64,000 nt of DNA from NCBI GenBank assembly GCA_007844125.1, contig CM017561.1, positions 33,318,700 to 33,382,699 of the forward strand, written 5' to 3'. Below, one piece after another: positions 47,040 to 56,915 of the stretch; the first letter of the stretch is position 1; every line of letters starts with the position of its first letter. This DNA is from Sinonovacula constricta. Its lineage: Eukaryota; Mollusca; Bivalvia; Cardiida; Solecurtidae. Position numbers and translations under genes: made by a program. The notes beneath the pieces are model-generated. The model had not been told where the DNA came from and did no database searches. It worked only from the letters and a program-made list of their open reading frames with translations.

Positions 47040-47225
47040 GTTTTTAAAATACATTGCCATGACCAATTACGATCATTATAGCAACGTCCAGTATTTTGGT
47101 GGATGAAGACTCCTAATGTCTGGGTAGAACCACTGGCACACCGTAAGTCAGCTGGAAGACCTTTCCACATTTAGTCCTTCGGGCAGAACGGGACTTGAAC
47201 CCACGCAGTGATAGGCTAAGCATTC
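47040..47225 (-). mobile_element. SINE family 3 copy (reverse)
   Basis: Plus-strand AAAATACATTGCCATGACCA, ATCATTATAGCAACGTCCAG, TCTGGGTAGAACCACTGGCA, GACCTTTCCACATTTAGTCC and GAACGGGACTTGAACCCACG are the complement of family 3, head at the right. Confidence 0.75.
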
Positions 47226-47535
47226 AGAAGAGTGGCATAAAAATGTGACACACCCTGAAATGTAAAACCTTCACTCCCTCCCCATGGCCCCTGCCAGATC
47301 TGCCCATGTGGTTTGATAGCTTTATCATTCCTGATAGCCTTTAGGATGAACCCACATCAAATTAGCCAATATCATTTGTACAATCCAAATCCAAAATTTG
47401 AGAATTGAGTTTTAAGATTGAATCTAAATAGGCCCCTTGTTTTCTATGTGCATGCTGTTTCTAGACAAACGCTGACAAGAAACTTACAAATTTTAACTCC
47501 AAATAAAGGATTCAAAGAAAGTTTTATAATCTTAA

Positions 47536-48010
47536 AGGTGGTATCTGACAGTTTAAACCAATATTTTTCTCTCTTGCAACCTAATAAATTGTAATTACCT
47601 GAAAAGATCCTGCAAAATGCTGCTTATTGGTGCCTTACATCAATGTGAAAGGTAAAACAGAACACCACACTTGTCATTACAAGCCAGTATTTCCTATCCG
47701 GGCCACGCTGCACAGTTAGCTATGTTTAAACTGAGAAAATCATGTGACAGTTTTCTTCTGAAATCACATGATCATCCAGGTAATCAGGTCTGATGTCGAT
47801 ACCTATTTATAGCTGAAATTCCCATAGTGCTCATTTATAGATTTGGAAATAATGGACATTAAAAGTGATATAGTTCATGATTTGTACGGTGTAACAATTG
47901 ACAAATAGTGTTAACAAAGGTATAAGTTTATGCAGTTTTTCTGTACAAATCCCCCAAAACCGGGATGTTGTTACATGTATTAGATATAGGCAAACTGTCC
48001 GATACCACCT
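47536..48010. mobile_element. TTAA-flanked MITE, copy i (best-preserved ends)
   Basis: Left end AGGTGGTATCTGACAGTTTA and right end (reverse) AGGTGGTATCGGACAGTTTG, with perfect TTAA on both sides (47532-47535, 48011-48014). 475 bp with no coding capacity. It defines the family ends. Confidence 0.88.
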
Positions 48011-48155
48011 TTAAACCCAGAACCCTTAGTATCAGTGAAATATAACTGGGAATCAAAACAAACTCTGATAGGAGATATTAATGTTGAAATATCATTGACA
48101 AACTACAGGAGCACTAAACAACCCACTCTAGGAATCCTGATGTGGGTTCTGATTA

Positions 48156-48353
48156 GTGTCAGACTCTTCACAGAAGAAGGGTTCTAGTTCTTTGTCTGCC
48201 AACATGCTATATGATAAATGTGGAGGACAAGATAAATTGAAAACCAGGCTGCCAAATATTTACCCACAATTCCCTGCTGTGAATGAAGAGGGTTTCTGCA
48301 TCCTAGTTAATGCTTTCACTTGCAGGGAATCCATCTCCGATATCAAATATTGA
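48156..48353 (+). CDS. Unrecognised plus-strand open frame
   Basis: An open frame of about 65 codons with balanced composition (SDSSQKKGSSSLSANM, LPNIYPQFPAVNEEGFCIL, RESISDIKY) ends in a TGA. An acceptor-like GATTAGTGTCAG lies at its left. No donor, no family, no partner exon. It could be a terminal exon or chance. Confidence 0.2.
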   Translation: MSDSSQKKGSSSLSANMLYDKCGGQDKLKTRLPNIYPQFPAVNEEGFCILVNAFTCRESISDIKY

Positions 48354-49774
48354 GACACTCCTGGATTCACAAATTGGAATGTGCAGACAGTAATTGATAT
48401 CATCACAGACTTTAGAACCATTTGATTCTATTTAATCTTTGTGAAAGAATACACAAGATAATTGAAATGGTAGAGAACCAGGTATGATTTTTAAGACTGA
48501 GTCTAGTATTGGTTGGTTTGGCTTAACAAAAACAAACAATTCACTAACAATATTCTAATAAGACAGATACAGTCTGAAGAAGTTAGTAGAGTGCAGTCAT
48601 TTTCCAAAACACCTAAGGTAAGGCAGAAGTTATAACAAAGGTTTGAACTGAACATATATTTTGGAAACAAAATGCAATAAATGTTTAGTTGAAGATCTTA
48701 AGGCATGTTAGATAAATAATACAAAACATACAATTTAATATAAATCTGACCTGAAGGTGGTATATTATTGAACAGCATATGGTCCAATAGACCTCCTTCT
48801 GTCATTAGTCGACCATGATTTAGGTTATTGTACCTGAGAGTTTGGCTTAGGGTTAGGGCAACATAAGTTCTTGAAAACAATTTTGCACACTGTTCCTGTT
48901 CATTATTTTTGTAACCAGGTGCTTTAAATACATTCCACAGAGACAGTTTATAAATACCTGTATAATTATAGGATAATACTGTTCACCTGTGTTAGAGATC
49001 AGTTCTGACCAGTAATCATGTTTTATAATCTGTAGCTTGGTATTGGAGAGGTTATGGGAGAATGTTGTTTTAAGGGGGAGCGATCTTCATAAATGCTTGG
49101 ATCGTTTGTATTCGCTTTAAGTTTAAATACTTGAGTCCAACCAGTATATGGTCATTCAGTATGATTCTTTTACAGAGTAAAGTCAGAGTTAAATTCTGAT
49201 ACCCAAGAAACAAATTTTATCATTTTCTGCGACGGTAATTTTGAATTATTCAGAAATATCCCAATTACGGCTGGTAAGGAACTTTATTTTACTTGTATGT
49301 TTTATTGTATTTATGTATTTCTTTACAGCTTTAGAGCATTAAAAATGGCGGTAATATCATGTGCACTGGAGAAAAATGCCAAGTATACTTTTTTATAATG
49401 TACATTTTGTAGGTTAACAGATCTGCAGTTTGAATTAGTATTCTTTAAATGGATGAAAATCTTACTCTGTTAATTAATAAGCAAGTAGATACAGTTTGAG
49501 GATTTCTTTCTGCCGTAATGTTGCCTCAACCATAGACTTCAAAACCTGGTAGATTGCCCCACACAGTTGCACTGTAAGAACACTAGGTATTTTTTTCAAG
49601 GCTATAAATGTAACTGTTTATAGAGCAACTCAATTCTTATATAAACATGGCAAAGCCTGGAATCTGTTACTTGTAATGAATTCCGCCATGGTTCTTGTGT
49701 GGTGTCTTAGTTATCTGTGTGTAAAATGTGTTAAACACCCCTCATTTTCAAATTATTTTGAACCTTAAACAGTG
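48354..49774. other. Unique intron-like sequence
   Basis: No supported gene. A short ATG at 49345 follows a good acceptor (GTATTTCTTTACAG) but stops after 17 codons. Confidence 0.35.
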
Positions 49775-50120
49775 CATTCGGTTGACCCGAGCTCCCGGGT
49801 TTTGACGCACGAAAATCCAGAAGTAGCCCTTATTGACGCACATCAATAAAGCTGCGGGGATCATTTTGACCCATGACAATTTCTACCTGTGCGTCAGTCA
49901 AAATCGCCTACAGCTTCATGAGAAGCAAGAAAAGAAGACAGTCTGGGCGGAGTCTGCATATTAATGAGAACAGATTCCCCCCCACACACACGCATCGATT
50001 ACCTTTTGCTAGGAGAAAACAATACAGTAGGCGGAACCTGCATAATTAATAAGAAACGGGTGCTGTAGTTCTGCCAATTGACACGTTTGCTTGAGTGCGC
50101 GGCTAATTTCAATATGGCAT
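49775..50120. promoter_or_regulatory. Candidate cis-regulatory cluster
   Basis: An island of higher GC. It contains three ATF/AP-1-like TGACGCA sites (two as TTGACGCAC, one inverted as GTGCGTCAG), a GC box (GGGCGGAG), and a duplicated module GGCGGAGTCTGCATATTAAT / GGCGGAACCTGCATAATTAA with octamer- or homeobox-like TTAAT cores. No gene start is proven beside it. It may equally be part of an unknown repeat. Confidence 0.35.
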
Positions 50121-50664
50121 TTTGACAGAGGTTTAGGAAAGTACTAAATCTTAATTGATCTGTTTACTTTCAAGTTGAAAGTGGCAGTCTCCCTCTAAAT
50201 GCGGGAGAGTTTACATTTATAAGGTAAAGGAACATTCTAAAGATTATGATTGGTCAGATTTCAATGAAATTTTAAGACTAACCAATCAATGCTTGAGAAC
50301 AATTTCTGACTTAAACAGAAGGCTTTGAAATATTCTGTCAAATCTTGATGTGATATCCTTACATGGAAAAGAAAGAGCTGTAATGAAAAGACTTGTAATA
50401 CTGCCCTAAGTCACTGGTTCTGTTGAAATAGGTCTGTAATCCAGAGCTATTTTTGGTTTACAAGCAAATATTATCAGTCTTATAGGTTTAGTCTTCTCTA
50501 TATGTATGGAAAATTGAGTAAAGTGTTTAAGATATGAACAACCTCTTCAAATAAACACTTTTATGTATTTTAATAGTCATGAACTTATAAATAAACATCC
50601 CATAGGCAATTTACACTGACTGGAATAACTGCAGTTAAATTAAAATAGTGCAAGTTCATAACTG
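50121..50664. other. Unique intron-like sequence
   Basis: No supported gene or repeat. Confidence 0.4.
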
Positions 50665-50800
50665 CTGCACTCTTAGCTGGCTTTGTTTAGCAAGTATAAC
50701 TTGGTCAGACTTAAGCAAATAGCACAGATTCAGAGCTGGGAGCTGTCTGATCAGATGCTGTGGTACTGCCAAGTCTTCAGCATTAATTAACTTGTGCATG
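50665..50800. repeat. Hairpin element copy
   Basis: GCTGGCTTTGTTTAGCAAGT, TTAAGCAAATAGCACAGATT, GGGAGCTGTCTGATCAGATG and ACTGCCAAGTCTTCAGCA. The centre GAGCTGGGAGCTGTCTGATC is well kept. Confidence 0.6.
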
Positions 50801-52199
50801 CACTTGAAGGCAAACTTACTATATTTTTTAATGATTATTGAAAATCCCAGCATGAGAAGGGTTCCACATTAATTATGAATAAACCCTATCATTAAGCTAG
50901 CATTACAGAGAGCAGTTTGTGTGAAGCAGCTGTACTTGGTTTCAGTCACATTGATAAAGCGTGTTTGGACAAAAGCAGAATTGTAACAACATTTAAACAA
51001 TAAAGTTTCAGAAGAAAAACACACACAAGTAGATGTTAATCTAGGGCTTGCCTGTGTATGAGATGGGCTGATAAAAGGTAAATTGTTCTGTTAACAAGTT
51101 AAGAAGCAAATGCTTGACATGAATAGAAAAAAAAGTCAACTGTTTGTGGGTTTTATATTTTAAATTTCCTTTGCTTAAAACGGGAATAATGCTTTAAAAT
51201 AAAAAAAATATAAAAAAACCAGCCATTTTACAAAATGTAAAACCAGGTAAATCCATCCTTTGTTTATAATATAGTTAAATATAAGCCACTCTACATAATA
51301 ATGATAAATTTCTGGAAAGTATAAATTTCTGATCGACATTTTTTTGTTAAGTTAATGTTAAAGTTAATAAATATAACAGACAGGCTCTATTAACTCAAAG
51401 TGTCTGCATGATTACTATTCGTAAAATACATGTTGCACACAGAATGTAATTGAGGCTCAGACTAATCTCAGTTACCAATAAAAACCCATCTGTTTTAACC
51501 CATTGAGAAAATATTTTATCATCCTGTTTATTATAATTCCCTAGATAATACGATAGGATAGTAATGTGTAGACACATCCAGGGAGACTCTGGTTAAATGA
51601 ACAAGTCTAGACTATTTTCATCCCTGTTTTTTCCACAATAAAACACCAATTGAAGCCTATCATTCAACTGTTCATTGTTTGTTTTGTGGGCTTTTTATTT
51701 AGAGGAAGGACTGTACTGTAATGCTAGTATAAAAAGACATTGCATGACTGTTTTTTATTTCTGTGATGTTGATGTATAGTGACTTGTCAGACCAAGGTTA
51801 TATTATCAGTAACCCATGTTCGCTCATACTGCTAACAGAATGTTTACTGTGGATTCTGATGAACGTTATAAGGAGATGGCAGACATATTTTGTTAATCTT
51901 GTTACTTCTGATTAAGTTTTGTTCTCTCCTCACTACCTTTGGTCATCAGGTCTCAAACTCACAGTGGAGATGAGAGAGCAATCCTGAAAAAATGTTCCAG
52001 TGCTAGATCAATTTTTTTTAAGCGATTAGCTTGGTACCAGAATACTGGTTTCTGTATACGGCGCTGGAGACATAACAGCACAGTGCAGTTCAATCCAATG
52101 TACTGGCAACAGGAACCTGGCCTGCATAACTAAATGCACAGACTTTATACCAAGGTTGGCGCCTACTAATGGAACAATCATGTATCACATTGTGCAATA
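50801..52199. other. Unique intron-like sequence
   Basis: No supported gene or repeat. Confidence 0.4.
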
Positions 52200-52370
52200 T
52201 CATATACTAAATTGGGGAGTATTTCCAGCTAACCTTTGGTGCGCCGGTGGTTCTACCCAGACATACGTCTGGCATCTTCCTCCATCTATAATAAGCTACA
52301 TGTCGCCACTATTGTGTCAATACCCCTAATTGTGACAGTGTGATGTAACAAAAAACAAACAAAATCATAT
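52200..52370 (+). mobile_element. SINE family 3, head-less copy
   Basis: TATTTCCAGCTAACCTTTGG, GCGCCGGTGGTTCTACCCAG, ACATACGTCTGGCATCTTCC, then CGCCACTATTGTG and an AAAAAACAAAC tail. Confidence 0.7.
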
Positions 52371-52794
52371 ACTAAGTAATTAATTATAAGTGGCAGATGA
52401 GATTAGATCGATTAACAAGCAGAAACACTAGAATGAATACTGCTTAACACGAAGCACTTAGCTGCTGTTGTATACAATTTCAAGCTTCAATCACAAAAAT
52501 GGAGATGTTTAAATTATTTTTTTGGTATATTTTTAATTTAATGCTTCATTCTGACAGTTTATGTTGCTAATAATTACTTCTTTAAAAGCAAGAGGAGACA
52601 AGTAGTTTATGGCATGCAATAAACCTGCACAATCCTATTGGGAGAAAGATGTGTAAAACATGAATGTTAATTTTCATATTCTGTAGTTTTCTCATTTAAA
52701 ATAAAATATCTTTCTTAGATGGGTTTTCAGTCAGTAAAATGATTGTTTGGAACCTAGAGGTCTTTTGTCTTTTACTCAACTAAAGGACTATGTT

Positions 52795-52884
52795 TAACTC
52801 TCAGCATGCTGCTTTGGCAGAAAGTGTAGATCAAGATCAACCAACACCCTGCTGGGACCTGTCTGATCAGGATCTGTGCTATAT
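52795..52884. repeat. Hairpin element copy, clear inverted arms
   Basis: Left arm CAGAAAGTGTAGATCAAGAT, centre ACACCCTGCTGGGACCTGTC, right arm TGATCAGGATCTGTGCTATA. A SINE family 3 copy follows directly. Confidence 0.65.
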
Positions 52885-53068
52885 TAGCCTCTCACCGAGG
52901 AGGTTTTGAGTACCATTCTAGTAAAAGAACCTAATGTGGGAAGGTCTGTCAGCTGACCTGCGGTATGCTGGTGGTTCTACCCAGACACTTGTCTGTGGTA
53001 TCGTTCATCAAAATATATGGACGTCACCGCAAATGACCGTATTTGGTGGCAGCAATGTTTAAAAAAAA
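52885..53068 (+). mobile_element. SINE family 3 copy
   Basis: CCTCTCACCGAGGAGGTTTT, CCTAATGTGGGAAGGTCTGT, CAGCTGACCTGCGGTATGCT, GGTGGTTCTACCCAGACACT, then GGTGGCAGCAATGTTTAAAA. This copy shows best the segment multiplied in the 30.8 kb array. Confidence 0.75.
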
Positions 53069-53535
53069 ATGATTTCTATCTACATGATATAAAAAGGTGG
53101 AGACTGGCTTCAGATATGTGCCATAAGTGTAAACTAAAGAGCATCATTAGTCTCAAGATTTATCAAGACTCCTGACATCTGACATCAATGATATTTCGGT
53201 GTTTGAAGAAGAACCAATGAAGATTTAGACAGTGTATACCATAAATTATAATAATTGTATGTACTATATTTGGAAATAATAAGATCCTGACATTATTAGA
53301 TGATATCTTCAATACTGCAGCTTCATAATTCATAGGTAGATGTAGATTTTACAAGTTATATGAATAAATCTATTTACAAAAAATTCTAAATATATAAATG
53401 GCTGAATGATGCCTGTAGCAATATGACATCAGATGTAAAACAGGAAAATTTAAATATTATTTTAATGCAGTTTGTATGATGCATTCCATGAAAATCTTTT
53501 GCAAGCAATACTATCAATTTCTATTATCCCTGCAG

Positions 53536-53605
53536 CCTTACTGAGCAAGAGACCTTGGGAGTGCCCTGGCAGAATACTGAGAATCTGAGCCAGATGAGTT
53601 ATTGA
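53536..53605 (+). other. Possible terminal exon on plus strand
   Basis: A very good acceptor (TTTCTATTATCCCTGCAG) is followed by an open frame of 22 codons (LTEQETLGVPWQ, NTENLSQMSY) and a TGA. Its entry phase fits the plus-strand candidate exon ending at 31655, a match expected one time in three by chance. No family recognised. Confidence 0.25.
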
Positions 53606-54079
53606 ATATTCAATACAAACAGACCCCAATGAGTCACTGGTGCCGTAACTCTGCCACAGTCTGAAAATGTCTATACCTGATTCGTCTCGAACTGTCAGGT
53701 CAGAGGCACTTCTGCTTAATCATCAATAGTTAACAAAAACCCTTCCAATGGTAGGGTAATCGGTTAAATAACTAATGTAGGCTGTCAAATGGGATTTTTT
53801 TCTGCTGATAGGAACATTGTGCAATGATGAAACAATAGCGAAGTTTTGGATGGCTGACTTGCTGTAAATCTCATTGAACAGTACTGAAGTGCATTTGACA
53901 TGGAAAAAAGCAGCAAAAGGAGGTTAAATTAATGCACTATTGGAATGCATAAAACGGTCATTTATTTTCCTGCTTATACAATCTGGTATGTAAAAAAGAA
54001 ATGTTAGGAAACAGTTTCCTTTGTTATTGTTCTGCTGATATTTTTATAATCGTAATGTTTTATCAACCCTGTTACACAA

Positions 54080-54335
54080 TGAATAAAATAGATCCATCTA
54101 TTTTACTAAATGGTTTTATTTTCAAGTGTGTATGTGTAACAAACCAGGCATTCTGGCTCGACTCCTCCCCTTGTGACAACAAGTTTGAACACGTCAAGCA
54201 ATTGACAGTTTGATGAACAGTTTTATGGGGCAGATTACATGTTATTTTGGTAGAACAGGTAGAAGTGAGGCAGGGACTTCTAAATTGGATAGAACCTATT
54301 AAGATATTTCTATAGAAAATAGTCTTAATAGACTC
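54080..54335 (+). repeat. Dispersed repeat R (copy 2)
   Basis: Matches 15575-15815 in the opposite orientation: AATAAAATAGATCCATCTAT (hairpin end), CATTCTGGCTCGACTCCTCC, CTTGTGACAACAAGTTTGAA, ATGGGGCAGATTACATGTTA and ATTTCTATAGAAAATAGTC at the other end. A two-base loss breaks the frame that is open in copy 1. Confidence 0.65.
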
Positions 54336-54384
54336 GATCCTATACACAGATAATTAGAGCGAGTTGTCTTGTATTTTCAAATGA

Positions 54385-55394
54385 ACCATAACAATAATCA
54401 GTAGAGTGTCATCTCCAGGTACAGGAGGCCCTAGGTTTCATCCTGGGCTGTGACATACCAAAGTCATTAAAAATGGTAGTGGTACAGCTCCCTTGCTAAT
54501 GCTCATGCAAATACAGTCAACTCTCGTTATCTCAAAATCGGTTATATCAAATTTCCGGTTGTGTCAAACTGTTTTCTACGGTCCCGTTTTTTTCCCTATA
54601 GTTTCTATATAGTTCGACTCCGCTTAACTCAAATTCGGATGTGTGAAATTATCGGATATATCAAACTAAATTCTTTGTCCCCACACGTATAAAACTGTTA
54701 AAATCAGTTGGTCTATCTCAAACTTCAAATTGCTATAAGATGCAAAACGGCAACAATAGTGATTTTCACACCTACCGTGAAACTCGCGAAGATTTGGGCG
54801 CGAGTTTTATCGCCAATTATCGGCAATCAGGATGTCACGTAATTTAGAGAAGAGGTTAATCGATTATTATTTAATTAGCTGATTTAATAAACAACAATTT
54901 TGTTAATCAATTAACGCTGATTAAAGTGTTTCAGTTTGTACTTGTTGTTGTAACAGTTTTTGAGAACTTCTTGAAACCGCCTTCTCAACTTGTAAATAAA
55001 ATGAGAGGTCGCGTTAGTGGTTTTATCATTCTTCCACTACCTACCCACAATACACGCACTGATTATTGAATAAAAAAATAAGATTGGTTACTGCAGGTAA
55101 GATTTTTAAGATTTACACAAACTATCCTTAAATTCGGATAACTCAAACTTCGGATATCTCAAACTATTTTCTACGGTCTCTTGAAATTTGAGATAACGAG
55201 AGTTGACTGTATAAGTGTAGTTCCACAGCTGGTTGGCCTGGTGTCAGGATGATGAGTGGCTGAGTGTGATATCTTGCCAAGTGCTTGCAGCATGCTACAT
55301 AAAGTGAAGGCAGCACTAGATATGCTTCAAGCGGACACCGTTTCCAGATAAATAAAATACTTTGGAGGGATGGTAAACCCAACAAAAAAACAAT
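54385..55394 (+). mobile_element. SINE family 1 split by a TA MITE
   Basis: The left part (54385-54511: CAGTAGAGTGTCATCTCCAG to GCTAATGCTCATGCAAA) and right part (55212-55394: AAGTGTAGTTCCACAGCTGG to AAACCCAACAAAAAAAC) form one SINE. Removing 54514-55209 and one TA restores the family sequence without loss. Confidence 0.88.
54514..55209. mobile_element. 696 bp pogo-like MITE with perfect terminal inverted repeats
   Basis: Perfect inverted ends of at least 23 bp beginning CAGTCAACTCTCGTTATCTC, flanked by TA on both sides (54512-54513, 55210-55211). Subterminal phrases such as CGGATATATCAAACT, CGGATAACTCAAACTT and CGGATATCTCAAACTA repeat inside both ends. The CAGT start, TA target and subterminal repeats fit the pogo/Tigger branch of Tc1-mariner. 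No open frame for a transposase, so it is non-autonomous. Intact ends suggest recent movement. Confidence 0.9.
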
Positions 55395-56067
55395 AACAAC
55401 GATGAATCATTTTAAGGAGAGTTGACTTGTAGCAGATTTGGACCAATCAGTCATTTTGCTTTCAGCCTCTGTACTATAATCCAGGTTGTAGAGTTATTGG
55501 AAGAAAACATTGCTGTTATCTGTGAGACTGTGACTCAGAATTGCTTATGTTCATAGGTAACTAACACTAGGATGGCTGGTAGTGGCGCAGTGATGACCGA
55601 GCAGTTAGTCATATTGTTCATTAATCACAGAAATTGTTGTGAAATACCCATCTTTATTGTTTTTGTAACAACTGTCTGCTTGTACAATGATTGGGATAAA
55701 TTATACATGCTTCTATTAATCATTGATCACTGAGGTTTTTTATACATTCGCAATTATCAATGTTTGTATGTACATTGTACACTCACAATATTACATAACT
55801 GTATGACTCATAATACCGATTCTATTATGAAAAACTCAGCAGCAATGACAGTAAATACTGTACATGTAATGAGATATAAACATTATTTTATGAATAATTC
55901 ATTACTTCTGTATTGATGAAATTCCATGAGAAAATTAAATATCTGTGCACATTGATAATAACACATAGTAGTAGAATAAATGATTTATGGCTTTATTGTC
56001 AGGTAAAAAGTTTAGTCTCTTAAAAACAAAGTAAACCCTCTTAACCTTTTCTGCATTGACACCATTA
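55395..56067. other. Unique intron-like sequence
   Basis: No supported gene or repeat. Confidence 0.4.
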
Positions 56068-56371
56068 ACTCAAAGCGCCCTAATAACCGAAGTCTACTGA
56101 AAGTGAGCTGGAATAACCGAAGTGCACTTAATTATGACTTTAAATAATGACTTTATAAATGCATTTCTCTTAGGTATTAGTAATTTATTTTTGTTAATTT
56201 TAATATTCTAATGAATGTTCATTAAATATTGATGGTTTAATACAAAACATTTTCATTAAACTTGACAAAAAGTCCGTATACAACTAGAAACGAGAAAAAA
56301 TACATTTATAAAGTCGCTTTTGATTATTCCACAGTGCTTTCGGTAGATTTTGGCTATTAGGGCACTTTTGG
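56068..56371. mobile_element. 304 bp TA-flanked MITE with ~60 bp inverted repeats
   Basis: The left end ACTCAAAGCGCCCTAATAAC pairs with the right end (reverse) CCAAAAGTGCCCTAATAGCC. Similarity continues for about 60 bases (CCGAAGTCTACTGAAAGTGA versus CAAAATCTACCGAAAGCACT). TA lies at 56066-56067 and 56372-56373. The whole unit could fold as a stem-loop. Confidence 0.75.
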
Positions 56372-56471
56372 TAAATCATGTGACCCCTTTTCTGTCTTAT
56401 TTCCATTATTTAGGTAATAGTTAATACCGAGTAAGTCTACTTTTAAGCTACTGCTCGTTTAGCTGTTCTGT

Positions 56472-56915
56472 GTCATTAGGTATATTTGTCAATCCCGTAC
56501 TATGGCAGTAAACACATGGTGCTGGGAAGTCATATTATTGACCCCAATAACCCCCATTTATACACCTTGGTGGAGTGGAACAATTTTAGGTAAGTTTCTT
56601 GCTCAAGGAAATTAGCAGCGACCTGACCAGGATTCGAACCAAGGACCCTGTGATCCAGATTTGTGCGTCCTATCTCAGGGTTGTCACTAGAAACATTTTG
56701 AGCAGGCTCAGTTAACTTTTGAGGAGGCTAGGCTATGCCAGCGCCGAAGGTGCGAAGCATTGCTAGGGGGGTCCGGGGGCATGCTCTTGATTGATTTTCA
56801 TTTTTTTTCTTCAAATTTGAGGCAGCCCAATTTTCATTTGAGGCGGTCAAATTGGTTGCCAGCCACCTCCTAATGACAACCCTGCTACCCCTGGACTATT
56901 CCACTCCTCTAAACT
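56472..56915 (-). mobile_element. SINE family 4 split by a hAT-like MITE
   Basis: Plus strand TGTCATTAGGTATATTTGTC, CACATGGTGCTGGGAAGTCA, TTTCTTGCTCAAGGAAATTA, GCAGCGACCTGACCAGGATT and GTGCGTCCTATCT match 20905-21128. The head resumes after the insertion as GGACTATTCCACTCCTC. Confidence 0.78.
56676..56884. mobile_element. 209 bp hAT-like MITE
   Basis: Terminal inverted repeats CAGGGTTGTCACTAG and (reverse) CAGGGTTGTCATTAGGAGG. Flanking eight-base target copies are degraded (CCTATCTC and GCTACCCC). It has no coding capacity, and a GC-rich middle (GCCAGCGCCGAAGGTGCGAA). Confidence 0.72.
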
